DNA from: Pectinophora gossypiella
Taxonomy: Eukaryota > Arthropoda > Insecta > Lepidoptera > Gelechiidae
Length of the DNA stretch: 64,000 bases
Assembly: GCF_024362695.1 (NCBI RefSeq)
Contig: NC_065429.1
Location: forward strand, 6,513,849 to 6,577,848
Direction of reading: 5' to 3'
A program made the translations under genes and the position numbers. Below, piece after piece: positions 53,758 to 64,000 of the stretch. The stretch's first letter is position 1, and every line of letters starts with the position of its first letter. Under the pieces are notes generated by a model. That model made no database searches, was not told the DNA's origin, and was given only the letters and a program-made list of their open reading frames with translations.

Positions 53758-55190
53758 ATTTCTATTGAATATTTATTTACTGCCTTATTTTTAAGCAATA
53801 GTAATCGCAAAAGTTGATTATGAATGTCGCAATAAAAAATATATTTTTGCTGGCAATGGAATAGCGTTGTATTGTATTAGCCTTTCTGATTTATATTATG
53901 TTTCTTTGAAAATACAATTTGATTCTAGTTGATTTTGAATACCGCTTTATTATTCAGCTGTTGGTCATTGAAAACTACATATTTTATCTACATCTTTTTC
54001 CTTCAATTTGAATTTAAAATGTGCAACGGTCGATTCGAACGAGTGAGAAATCAGGTGTTTTTCAGTGACAGGTTGAAAGATGAATTTATTTTAAATAAAA
54101 AATGCAAAAAATATATTTATTGTTTGGTTTTATAATCCCCACCTAAGTAACTAATTACGTCATACGTTTTATGAAGATAGAGAAAACTACTGTAGAGAAG
54201 CAGAATTATTTAGCTGTATTTTAAAAAATATGATAAATAGTGGCCATTTTTCACAGATACAATGTTTTATTTTAGATTTAAAGTTCTTTATGCCACACTT
54301 CACTTCACTGCAAGGAAAAAATACCTTTATTAGCATCAGGTAAGTCGAAGCTAGTTTTAAAACTATCAAATTAAAGTAAAACTAATATTGTGACTGACAA
54401 AATCAACCGGGTGAGAGCCCTCAGCAATGGGGAGCCCATTTGTTCGGCTAAATAGTTAATGCCACCTGCGGCAAATCTACAATAAGTCACGTCAAAAAAA
54501 AATCTAAAAAATATGCCTAAAATCAACATTAATAAAATCCTGTTTCTGTATTTTATTCGTATTTTTAATTCATGCTCAAAAAGTGGTCTGGTTAGTTTTA
54601 TTATCATCTGCTTGACATACATTTTCTCTAGTCCTTGAAACTACTTTCACCATATTTATATTTGGTTTATAAAAATGATCCTCAATGAACTTTTACACTA
54701 AACTGTCGCATTTCTAAAGAGTTTGTATTATATTATTATTTGTTTGCCAATGGCAAAGGACGTTAACACAATCTCTATTTATAGACAAAGCGTCTTTAGA
54801 TGTCCTTTATTTACTTCATGCGATTCGAAAGCCGTAAGCTATTTAAACCTCCATTGTATTTGCTCGGGGACTCTCGTTGTAATCATTTTACTGCTCTTAC
54901 TGTCCCCTCTCCGAACTATCCACAGCGTTGTTGTCAAGGCAACCTGTCTCAATGTCTACATGCATAACGTTGCGTCTATATGATATACCTACTGCGTGGG
55001 ACTGAATAAGCCTTACCAATTTCTTCAATTTCTCTTCTACATACCTATAGCTAAATTGCTAAGCGTTTCCATTGGCCAAGCCTAAATGACTTCACGCATC
55101 GCGCTGTTGATATTTGATGCATTGATTTATTTATGAAACTATTATGAAGCGTAAAACCTGATTATATCAGGTCTGAAATGAAAAGATATA
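53758..55190 (+). other. Intronic stretch without recognisable gene
   Basis: AT-rich, with short open frames that lack supporting motifs. A repeat piece with GGCAAATCTACAATAAGTCA near 54470 also occurs near 3880. Confidence 0.4.
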
Positions 55191-55239
55191 TTGTTTATCG
55201 AAGTATTTTCTTGAATCAAAAATTTTGGCGGGAAACGGG

Positions 55240-55837
55240 CGTAAAGCGCCCGGTTGCGCTCTCAATCGCAAACTGTTGTATAATTTTAGAGAAAGGAGAT
55301 TTGTTTTGGTCCACCACCTCCGTGGAGGTTCGTCGGTCGTGGCATTTCATATCGCGGCACGTCCGCTCGCTATTATCGAGGAGACGTTGCCGCTCCGAAC
55401 GTGGGGGCTCCGGTTCGGGCTCGATTACTCGGGCAGGCCCTCTGTGGACAGAGATTGGCGGCGCTCAACGCAGTCAGTCGGCCGCGCAGCTTGGTGCGCG
55501 ACGTTCGTTTGCGGAGGGCTCCGGTCACGTCTCTTCTGTGTGGGTTCGGCAGCCCCGCGAGTGCGAGCGAGACAGCGCACCGGTGGTGTGAGTGAGACAC
55601 TCGAGAAAGAGACCGCGCTATGGCAGTGTCGCAACCTCGCCCACCTGACCGTGTTGATGCCGCGCTCGAAAAAGTTGCGCCGTTGCGCTATTTGGAGGCG
55701 CACGAATGTGCTCGCACGGAGCGTGCAGTGACGCGTTATTATCACAAAACCCTGTCTAACCACAGTTTTTTGAGTTACAAAAGACATTTTCAACGTAATA
55801 CTGAAGACTTTACTGTGTTACAACAAATTATTCAACG
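55240..55837 (+). other. Proposed alternative non-coding first exon 1C
   Basis: A GC-rich block open in several frames, ending at a donor AACG then GTACGT at 55837/55838. ATG frames within it, including one from 55620, reach a stop just after joining 61383, so they would be upstream ORFs. Transcription start unknown. Confidence 0.4.
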
Positions 55838-56289
55838 GTACGTATTACTTTTATGATATTTTATGAGGTCGCTGGAGGCGAATCGTTATCTGCATTAGCT
55901 AGATAAGTAGGAGCTCACATCTCGTCATGTACAGTGTATGCAGAATCCTATTTTCCATTAAATAATACTATAGAATTGACGCTGATCGCGCGATGTAATT
56001 GTTGGTATTTAGTCGCCATTTTCTACGTCGGTGACGAATACCGCCGCGCCGTCCCCGTTTCCCCTACTCCACCGCAAACCGGACTCTACCGCTCTACTCT
56101 GAAAGATGATTATCCTCGATCAACGCTAACTTTTTCTTCAAATGAGATCCGCTCGCTATGATTCATTGTGGAAATAATAATAACGTTTTCGTGAGAGAAC
56201 TTTGTATTATAAAGAACTTAATACGCCGTAAGGATTTCGATTTCAGAACGTATAGTTTATAGTCAATTTCAGAACGGAGTTACGGAACG

Positions 56290-56560
56290 GAAGTAATAAT
56301 AGAAAAAAAAATGGCGCGTAATCAAGCAAGTGTCATACGCCTTTGTTGAATTGGTCTTCGAGCATTCGCATTTTCCGTCAGTTTTCGCTTTGAGTGCACC
56401 TAGCAGCGGTTTTATCGATTTGTATACGTTTTCCGCTATAAATAAGTACGAGTTTGTGTCATCGACGCGGCGCGGGACCGGTTTGGTCGGACCTGTGTGG
56501 GTGCTTCGGTGCGAGAGCATTCCAAATTCAATCAAGCAGCTTTCGTACCATAAACGCGCA
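56290..56560 (+). other. Proposed alternative non-coding first exon 1D
   Basis: Ends at a donor CGCGCA then GTGAGT at 56560/56561. The 77-codon open frame from 56330 also terminates after joining 61383. Confidence 0.35.
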
Positions 56561-56879
56561 GTGAGTGCAAGATATTCGTTTTTGTTGCGTAATTGTTGTT
56601 TGTAAGCTTACAAATTACGATGCGTTGTCACGTCACACGGTCTTTATTTTAGCGCATCGTTGGGCGTGTGACGTCAGCGCGCATCGGGTTAAAATCGACA
56701 CCCAATTGATTTTCTGTAAGTTTTCTCTGCTAATAACGGGTTCAAACTACTGTTATAGATATTTTGCGTAGCTGTTTAGTCACGCTGGCGTGAGTAGGTA
56801 TACATAACCTCGCATTTATAACCTTAATATCTTCATACCTATTATTAGGTTATAGCCGGTCACATGTATAAAGGTTTAA

Positions 56880-57182
56880 TCTTCTATCGTGTGGGTTGTA
56901 AGGTGGATTACCAACCCCATCAGCCCTGGTGTCAGGGTTACTATTGAGCGGCCAAAGGCCCCTGACATGGCTCATGTAACAACTAAGTACAAACCACGTC
57001 ACGACCAACAGCTTAACATGCCTTCCGAAGCACGGATCATGTTACTTTCGGACAATTAGGTAATCAGCCTGTAATATCCTAACAAAACTAGGGATCACAA
57101 AGTGAGTTTTGTGATATGTCCCAACTGGGATTTTAACCCGGATTGTGAGCCCAACGCTCAAACCACTGGACCACGGAGGCCA
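56880..57182 (-). mobile_element. SINE-B, full length
   Basis: The complement has the tRNA-like head with GTGGTCCAGTGGTTTGAGCG, the shared block and the tail. Confidence 0.8.
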
Positions 57183-57699
57183 TAGGTAGGATTAATCTTG
57201 AAGTTATGCAAACCGGTAGACACCTATGATTTAGTTACAACAATATGCTTAACAAAAGAAACAAAATGATTTTGATTTTTTCTACAAACATATATTTTTT
57301 TTTTTTGTTTAAATACACCAATGATTTCCTTGGCAGTTCTGTTTTTTATTACATAAGTATATTGTGCTGGTGTAAATTCACGACAGCAATCACAATTAGG
57401 GTGAACAGAGTGTTTTTCAGAACAAAATTAAGATGGGTATCTTAGTCTTAACCCATATGGTTGCTGATCTTACTAACCTAAATGTTAAAAATGCCTGTTA
57501 TTAAATGTGTTCCTCTAGATATTACATAACTTGGAATGTATGCCTACATTGATTTATATGTGTTGCTGTAGCAGTTTCTGACATTTCTTTTCATCAGCCA
57601 TAACTCCTTGTGGAATGACGTAGATTCAAAAATGAAAAATTGACCTTCAATAAGTTTATCCTTGATATAATTCATTTGCAATAGAAATAAATGGATTTT

Positions 57700-57835
57700 T
57701 TTTGTGCCCAAACATGCAATCGGTTGACAGACCATAAGCAGTTATTATGACTTGGTTTTTAGTGGTGTGCAGGGCAGGGCCCCTCATTAAAGTGTTACTA
57801 TATTATTTATATACTCACTCTTGGGGAGGCCTTTG
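57700..57835 (+). repeat. Repeat N
   Basis: CCCAAACATGCAATCGGTTG and GACCATAAGCAGTT recur at 44860-45010; a related piece may be at 47200-47440. Confidence 0.45.
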
Positions 57836-58227
57836 CCAAACGACAAACTGGCACATAAGAAAATGGAAAATAAACTATGATACTTTAATATTTATGGAAA
57901 CTATAGTTATATTATGCAAAAAAAGAAGTCAATAATAAAGGCTTATATTATTATTATATAATATTTATATAGTTTATATATTATTCCATACTAAAATAAA
58001 AGTAATATTAGAAAAAGGTGTTGACAGACAGACGAATGGACAAGAAAGTGATCCTATAAGCGTTCCGTTTTACAATTTGAGGTTCTGAACCCTAAAAAAG
58101 ATATTTGCTCAGAAACATGACATCAGAATCCATTTATTCTCTTAGGTTAGGTAGGTACAGAGTCACAGTATGGTACCTATAAGTCAGTGTTATAGGATCT
58201 CTATCCTGCTAATAATTGAATTCAGAA

Positions 58228-58605
58228 TGGTGCTAATTCCTGTAAATACCATCTAATTTTATTTTAAGTTATATCTGTCATTTTCTTATCCGCCGAAAAG
58301 GAAAGGGACGGGTAATCGACAAGCATAAAATTTATGGAACACACGTCAATTTTAAGCACAAATCTAAACCAACCGTCTAAAAATTTTACACCCATCAATA
58401 ACCCGACATAGTTAAGTAGACAGCACGTCAAACGGATTGCATACCAGGGACGTACCTTTTGATTCGCCCGGGTTATTCATTAATTTACTCATTCTTCCTA
58501 AAATTAAGAGCTGTGAATCATCCGTCCCTTTCCTTTTCGACGGATATGAAAATGACGAATATAACTTAAAATAAAATTAGGTGGTGTCTGCAGGAATCGG
58601 GGCCA
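58228..58605. mobile_element. MITE-G, full length
   Basis: Nearly the same as 45095-45473 throughout, including inverted ends. Confidence 0.8.
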
Positions 58606-58839
58606 TTATCTGACCAGCAGAATGTGGCCGAACCTTCAAATCGAAGATCGGTTTTGCTAGCTACATTAGAGCCTATCATAACAACGACCTGGGATAGACA
58701 TTTAGGAGTCGCCGTCGCCAGACACGGCTTGGACGCGGTGATGATGATGAATTATTAAATTCACTAATACTATAAAAACCATTAATAATTGTGCTAAGTT
58801 CAATATAGGTAACTTATGAAATTCTAAATACTAAATAAA

Positions 58840-59045
58840 GACAGATCTAAAACTAGCGAAAAACATATCTTTTTTCTATTTAACTTATTTATGAATTTTA
58901 ATCAAGAAAAACGCGTAAGTGCGACATTTTGTCATGTTTTTCTATGACGTCACAGTGTGCTTTTTCATACAAATTCCATAGTAATTTCGTGTTTTGACGT
59001 TTAGTAAAAATTAATTGATTTGACTAGTTGGAAACTGGCCTATTA
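58840..59045 (-). mobile_element. Repeat H
   Basis: The reverse complement of H, ending with the complement of TTTCCAACTAGTCAAATCA. A shorter minus copy is at 60070-60165. Confidence 0.6.
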
Positions 59046-59395
59046 GCCATTCTTGTAATTTACAAGACATTATTTTAGTGGGTTTTTAAATTTTTCTGGT
59101 ATCTTATTGTATACTTTCATGCACATGTGTTAAGTTTTCTTTATTCACGGTCCAGCAGAAAACATTCAAGCACTAGACGTGGACTTCTTTATACTACCTC
59201 CATGCAAATGAGTACAGAATGAGTTTTTAATACAATTATGTTTACAAGGTATATTCTGGTCATGGTCGTTTGATGGACTTGGCCTCATAATAATGTCGAG
59301 AAAACTGCTGCTGTAGACGTTAAGAACCTAATCCCAATAACAGCACTATTAACAGTACTTCTTTGTTAATTATAAGATTTATAAGTTATTAAATA

Positions 59396-59510
59396 TTACC
59401 AAACAAAGGAAAGTCTGACAAGGGTTGAATGCAAGTGTCCCCATCGGGAATTGAACCTGGACCTGCAAATCGTGAGCCCAACTTTCTAACTACTAGACCA
59501 TGGAGGCTGT
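59396..59510 (-). mobile_element. SINE-A head fragment
   Basis: The complement has a tRNA-like segment including GTGGTCTAGTAGTTAGAAAG; the body is absent. Confidence 0.5.
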
Positions 59511-59852
59511 CTATATGTTACGTTACTATAGCATAATAACACTATAACAATAGCATTATAACATTCCTTCATTGTCATTCTGGTCTTCCACTGTACATTT
59601 GGCTGATGTTCAAGGACTGTAAGCATTCAACTGGGTTTAAGTTTAGAAATATAATTATATATTTCTGTACACCTTGGGTTACATTATTCAAGTTATAGTA
59701 GGGTTCCCTAATTAAGTATAAATGCAGTAAAAATGCAATAGTTTTAGCCGGATGAGACAATTATTATGTAAAAAATAACGATTCAAGTCTCTATTTTACA
59801 TACTAAATATAGATGTTATTGAATTTGAATTCTGAATTTGAATTTTCTAGTA

Positions 59853-59995
59853 CGGTCACGAGCATTAATATGTATACACTTTGGTACCATGTCACATTAA
59901 CTTTTTTGACAAATTGAACTGTAAGTCTCGCTAAATGTCAAATTATGTTAGTGCGACAGAGTCCTAAAGTGGGTACATTATATTGCTCATGACTG
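59853..59995 (-). mobile_element. MITE-E, 143 bp, TA-flanked
   Basis: CGGTCACGAGC start and GCTCATGACTG end between TA dinucleotides. Confidence 0.85.
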
Positions 59996-60457
59996 TACCT
60001 ATGTTGCTCAGGAGTTATGTAGATTTTTAATAGTGAAAGAATTTTCGAAATCAGCCTAGATTTTTTTGAGTTTATTACATGCTTTTTCATACAAATTCCA
60101 TAGTAATTTCGTGTTTTGACGTTTAGTAAAAAGTGACTGATTTGACTAGTAGGAAACAAGCCTGTCGTAACCCTGACACCAGGGTTGATGAGGTCGGTCA
60201 TTGATCTCACGAACCACGAGACAAGACCCCCCAATCCCGTTGCTGCCTATCATTAGGTTGACCAACTGCGTACCGGGGGGGACAGCAACGCTAGCATTGG
60301 AAGCGTCATGGCTTCCTTAGCCAATGGCGTGCCGAAAATGCTCGTACAAATTTCATTTTTTTTAACCTTTGATGGGTATTCTCTTGGCCCCAGACTTGCC
60401 TGAACACATACATTTACATTTATGCCAACAAAAATAGAAAAGTAGGACTATAAGTAG

Positions 60458-60540
60458 GGCGTTAGTGACATCGTAACGAACACTAAGGGGGATGATTCAG
60501 ACCACAGTTCTAAGTTAATATCAAGTGGATTTTTCTTATA
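60458..60540 (+). mobile_element. MITE-F fragment
   Basis: The left arm only, GTTAGTGACATCGTAACG to ATATCAAGTGGATTTTTC. Confidence 0.55.
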
Positions 60541-60544
60541 GCAA

Positions 60545-61140
60545 CACTCCGCATCCCACCAGTGGCTGAGCTAGGTTTACCTCACACCCCTCGGTCTTAA
60601 GTCTTCAATCGTATGGGAACCACTCCCTCGGACAAACTGCGTGAAATACTTGGGATTCCACCTCGACCGACGGCTGACCTGGAGTGAACATATCACTCAT
60701 AAAAGAAACACCATTAACAACCGTTTCCGGAACTTGCTTTGGTTCACCAGAATGGATGAATTGCACAGCTACCTAGAAATGCCTACTGTCGCTGAAGAAG
60801 CACAGCAGCGTAAAGCAGTACACAAGGAACACTTGGTCCACCATCCTAATCCTTTAGCCAACTCCCTCCTATCCTCTTGGGACATAAAAAGACTGAAACG
60901 TGCGAATGTACTGACAGACTAATGGATAATGCAGTGCTGGCTGTATAGTTCAAAATAGTGAAAATAATAGAACAAATCTGATAATAGTCTAGCGACTGAT
61001 GGCAGATAACAAGGGAAAAAAAAATCGTATGGGCGACAGACGTCACACACACAGATGCGCGTGTACGATAACGTCAATGTGTAGTGTCTGTGTAAAACGA
61101 GGTTGTTTGTATGAAGTGCCCGGGGTAAGGGGAACCCTTA
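60545..61140 (-). mobile_element. Repeat O split by a jockey-like insertion
   Basis: Repeat O in reverse complement at about 60545-60617 and 61023-61140; the LINE lies between. Confidence 0.65.
60618..61022 (+). mobile_element. Internally deleted jockey-like LINE with poly(A)
   Basis: Encodes a reverse-transcriptase C-terminus: VKYLGFHLDRRLTWSEHI, a jump after FRNLLW that drops roughly 80 expected residues, then PNPLANSLLSSWDIKRLKR and a stop at 60922. It ends in an A-run. Target-site duplication AATCGTATGGG at 60607-60617 and 61023-61033. Confidence 0.85.
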
Positions 61141-61164
61141 CCTCTTAATTTCCCTTCAGTTCCA

Positions 61165-61338
61165 AATTCAAATTCAAAAATATCTTTATGCAGTAGGTAA
61201 CATAGTTACACTTTGAATCGTCAATTTTTACATAACGAACGTCTCATCCGCCTAAAACTACTGCAGCTTCTCACAACCTGCATAGCCGGGGAAAAGAAGC
61301 TGCAATAAAAACCTCGGCACAGGGCCCTAGACGTTCCC
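61165..61338 (-). mobile_element. D2 retroposon 3' end
   Basis: Antisense D2 from the tail to GGGCCCTAGACGTTCC, ending about 45 bp before the coding exon at 61383. Confidence 0.7.
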
Positions 61339-61382
61339 TTTCGCCTTCCACCATGGCTGATGTATTCTTGTTATGTTTACAG

Positions 61383-61485
61383 GTGAAAGTGTGATGGGCA
61401 TCTGAGCATCATGATGAAGCGCACAGCGGTCCCACGTTTGGGCCCCGATGAGCCCCCACCACTGCCCCCCCAAACTGTCTCCCAG
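61383..61485 (+). CDS. First coding exon of an unidentified gene (25 codons seen)
   Basis: An acceptor TGTTTACAG ends at 61382 and a donor CCCAG then GTAAGA follows 61485. All frames into the first ATG (61411) are closed upstream by TGA, so the ATG pair at 61411/61414 is the start. The encoded beginning, MMKRTAVPRLGPDEPPPLPP followed by QTVSQ, is basic then proline-rich and presumably disordered; it ends in phase 0. The rest lies to the right of the window. I do not recognise the gene. Several GC-rich donor-bearing segments at 48.8, 50.2, 55.8 and 56.6 kb are candidate alternative first exons, which would suggest complex regulation. Confidence 0.6.
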
Positions 61486-61574
61486 GTAAGACAAGAAAGA
61501 AAGATATATTTGCTTAAACATCACAGATGTCAGTGTTGCTGATTCGACACCGTCTAATTTTATTTTAAGTTATA

Positions 61575-62145
61575 TCTGTAAAACATGAAACAGTAGGGCC
61601 CTTTGCTGGGAGGTTTTCTGGCCACGTCTTTCCCTCAGCGTTACAGATTCCGATGTGGTAGTAGTTTTACAGCTAGTTACATAATGGTGCTAATTCCTGT
61701 AAATACCATCTAATTTTATTTTAAGTTATATCTGTCATTTTCTTATCCGCCGAAAAGGAAAGGGACGGGTAATCGACAAGCATAAAATTTATGGAACACA
61801 CGTCAATTTTAAGCAAAAATCTAAACCAACCATCTACAAATTTTACATCCGTCAATAACCTGACACAGTTAAGTAGACAGCACGTCAAACGGATTGCATA
61901 CCAGCGACGTACCTTTTGATTCGCCCGGGTTATTCATTCATTTACTCATTCTTCCTAAAATTTAGAGCTGTGTATCATCCGTCCCTTTCCTTTTCGACGG
62001 ATATTTAAATGACGGATATAACTTAAAATAAAATTAGGCGGTGTCTGCAGGAATCGGGGCCTTTATGTAATTTAATTTTTTGACGTTCAAAAAGCGCTAA
62101 CTTTGTAAGCCAATTTTGAAAAATAAATATTTTTGAATTTTTGAC
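61575..62145 (+). mobile_element. D1 retroposon interrupted by MITE-G
   Basis: D1 runs to GTTACATAA at 61684 and resumes after 62061 with TATGTAATTTAATTTTTTGA, exactly as in the uninterrupted 8655-8770 copy. Confidence 0.8.
61685..62061. mobile_element. MITE-G nested in D1
   Basis: 377 bp; the D1 empty site shows insertion in an AT-rich ATAATATG target without an obvious long duplication. Confidence 0.8.
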
Positions 62146-62330
62146 TAGCCACCCCATAAGGCGTTATACCGTGAAGTTGTACAACTAACGAATAAATTAG
62201 CATATACAAGTGGGTTGTTTACTCCGACACACACCTATGCGTGATAAAGAATGATAACCCTTTGTTTACAATGTTCGCACTATCTGTGCCTACGCTGTAT
62301 GTACTTGGGGGTACGGTAACATAAGCTGAC

Positions 62331-62648
62331 GACCTCTGTGGTCCAGTGGTTGAGCATTGAGCTCACGATCCGGAGGTCCCGGGTTCGAATCCCAGTGGGG
62401 ACATATCACAAAATTCACTTTGTGATCCCCAGTTCGGTTAGCAAATTACAGGCTGTTCACTTAATTGTCTAAAAGAAAGATGATCCGTGCTTCGGAAGGC
62501 ACGTTAAGTCGGTGGTCCCGGTTACTACTTACTGATGTGAGTAATCGTTACATGAGCCATGTCAGGGGGCCTTTGGCGGCTCAATAATAACCTTGACACC
62601 AGGGTTGATGAGGTTGGTAATTCACCTCATAACCCACACGTTAGAAGA
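62331..62648 (+). mobile_element. SINE-B, full length
   Basis: A-box GTGGTCCAGTGGTTGAGC, B-box GGGTTCGAATCCC, shared middle block and tail; the best-preserved head in the window. Confidence 0.85.
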
Positions 62649-62800
62649 TAAGCTCACGCCTACATCCCAATTGGGGTAGTCAGAGGTACATCCATCGCAA
62701 GATGAACTAAGTACCTACTCCTCACCGAGCTTTCTGTTAGACCAACGTGATAGGTGAGCCGTATCGCCGTCTATAATGGTCGAGGCAACTGTGTTTGTGA
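62649..62800 (-). repeat. Repeat K
   Basis: The reverse complement of 1-95 plus flanking K sequence, with GGTACATCCATCGCAAGATG. Confidence 0.6.
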
Positions 62801-62839
62801 AAACTGCACTTAAGGTAAATTAATAACTCATTAGTGCAA

Positions 62840-62900
62840 GTCCGGGGATCGAACCGGCGCTCCCCGATTGGGGAGCAGGCTGGTGTACCACATTATCACA
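62840..62900 (-). mobile_element. tRNA-like SINE head fragment
   Basis: The complement has a B-box GGTTCGATCCCCGG and a GGGGAGCGCC stem, but no complete cloverleaf and no downstream body; not a functional tRNA. Confidence 0.4.
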
Positions 62901-62924
62901 GTGTGTTCAAATCCACCACCAGCC

Positions 62925-63245
62925 CAATACAGGTTAGGTCACATACTTTATTATGTTCTGTACCTTAATTGTTCTTGATGTATATAATGTTTTTGAACGT
63001 TGTATAAATTGATTGATGACAGGAAACCTAGCATCGAGACAAACCATTCCTGGTTTAGCGATGCTATGCGTCAAAACTGTATACTCAAAGATTAATTAAA
63101 AAAAAAAAACTTCCAAATGCATTTCGGGAATGTGGGTTTCCTCACGATGTTTTCCTTCACCTCTGAGCACGTGATAATCATATATGATCCAAACGTGAAT
63201 TCGACAACCATTGGCTGAGTCCTGTGCTGGATTCGAACCTGCGAC
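62925..63245 (-). mobile_element. SINE-C interrupted by a poly(A) insertion
   Basis: The 3' half before 62950 and the 5' half after 63113 form one SINE-C. Between them is about 160 bp ending in an A-run, with ACTT on both sides. The insert holds a hairpin, TAGCATCG and CGATGCTA. Confidence 0.65.
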
Positions 63246-63345
63246 CTCAAAGACTCCCAATCCCTCCCATTCTCTCCTCCGGAGAGTTGCCGTTCTACAC
63301 GTAATATTATTCCTTATCCTATGCCGGAAGTCTATAGATATGTCA

Positions 63346-63440
63346 CCGTAAAATTGTAAATAACGTTAGATTATAATCTATCGAGATTGTGAACTGTCGA
63401 ATAATTATGAATCGTATCATATTGCTTACAATTTTACGTA
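63346..63440. repeat. Short palindromic element
   Basis: Ends CGTAAAATTGTAA and TTACAATTTTACG are perfect inverted repeats about 90 bp apart. Confidence 0.5.
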
Positions 63441-63539
63441 TTATTTTTCGGTAGATTATAATTATATCGAAGTGAAACCGTCAAATTGTGATACGAAACG
63501 CACCTCGCGTGCTATACCATAGAGTTACAAAACTATTAG

Positions 63540-63835
63540 AGTGAGCATAATGTTAATTTGGGATTCTCTTAAAATGCATAAATGTTTTTGTCATAATTTT
63601 AATTATCATAATCCTTTTTGCATAACGTTTTTTAGCATAATAGTTTTACTTTCCCATAATAACATCTAGGAATACTGGTTTGTTAGGTATAACTTATTTT
63701 TGGGATTAATAAATAGATATCTATAATTCTTTTTTAGAATTATAGTGTTTTGTCATAATTTTTACAAGGCATAACAGTAGGTTAGGGTGCGGCGGGGGTG
63801 GCCCTTGGGCCACCCCTATGCCGCCAGCATGTTTA
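63540..63835. mobile_element. CATAAT-rich element ending in a strong GC hairpin
   Basis: Seven or so spaced CATAA(T/C) motifs (63548-63775) precede a GC-rich hairpin with stem GGGGTGGCCC and GGGCCACCCC at about 63796-63820. The 3'-proximal hairpin suggests a Helitron-like end, but no CTRR terminus is proven. Confidence 0.35.
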
Positions 63836-64000
63836 TCTTACACACGAAAAGTATACTGAATGATACGTTTCAGATTTTTTAATTTTGATACATTTTTTCT
63901 TACCATGTGATGTCAGAATTATTGATTACTTACTAAATAATTAATAAATACGTACTTGATTTCACAATCTTGAAGAGCATTTATTTTATTTGACTGACAC

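Noticed and set aside
55178..55793. Several ORFs of 64-168 aa on both strands
   Set aside because: GC-rich sequence with few stops. Arg-rich, mutually overlapping, no domain, and they terminate after the probable splice to 61383.
61327..61524. Minus-strand ORF over the coding exon at 61383
   Set aside because: Splice signals and the start codon context are on the plus strand; the minus frame has no support.
62840..62900. Possible tRNA gene on the minus strand
   Set aside because: Only the B-box half looks tRNA-like; no proper A-box or acceptor stem pairing is found.

Overview
This is nuclear DNA of an insect, almost certainly a moth or butterfly. It is AT-rich, its genes have short exons split by introns, and most of it is a dense, nested mosaic of lepidopteran-style retroposons and MITEs. 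Family letters used here (A, B, C, D1, D2, E, F and so on) are my own labels for repeats recognised by comparing copies inside the window; no database was searched.

Host genes, left to right. (1) 7983-11770, minus strand: a tiny two-exon gene for a 53-residue secreted peptide with two cysteines; I do not recognise the family. (2) 15451-31126, plus strand: a complete six-exon Rab GTPase of 228 residues ending in Cys-Cys. Its last intron holds an apparently intact DIRS-type tyrosine-recombinase retrotransposon (25367-30802) with spliced gag, RT/RNase H and recombinase reading frames, identical inverted repeats and an internal complementary region. (3) 39911-47916, minus strand: a complete seven-exon Canopy-family ER protein of 249 residues ending in RDEL. 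(4) From about 48800 to beyond the right edge, plus strand: the 5' part of a gene with several probable alternative non-coding first exons (48.8, 50.1, 55.6, 56.5 kb) and a first coding exon at 61383-61485; the product is unidentified. Genes 3 and 4 diverge from a shared region of about 0.9 kb.

The rest is repeats: three tRNA-type SINE families (A, B, C); a chimeric tRNA/5S-rRNA SINE; 5'-truncated non-LTR fragments, several with clear target-site duplications; TA-flanked MITEs E and F; a 380-bp MITE (G) with long inverted repeats; a P-element-like family carrying the start of a THAP domain (I); hairpin elements (J, M); and minisatellites. Many copies are nested, and intact copies elsewhere in the window serve as empty sites that prove the insertions.

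The strongest pattern is that antisense D-family retroposons lie only 4-15 bp past three of the eleven 5' splice sites of the Rab and Canopy genes. I saw no true tRNA or rRNA gene, no CRISPR array and no bacterial features.
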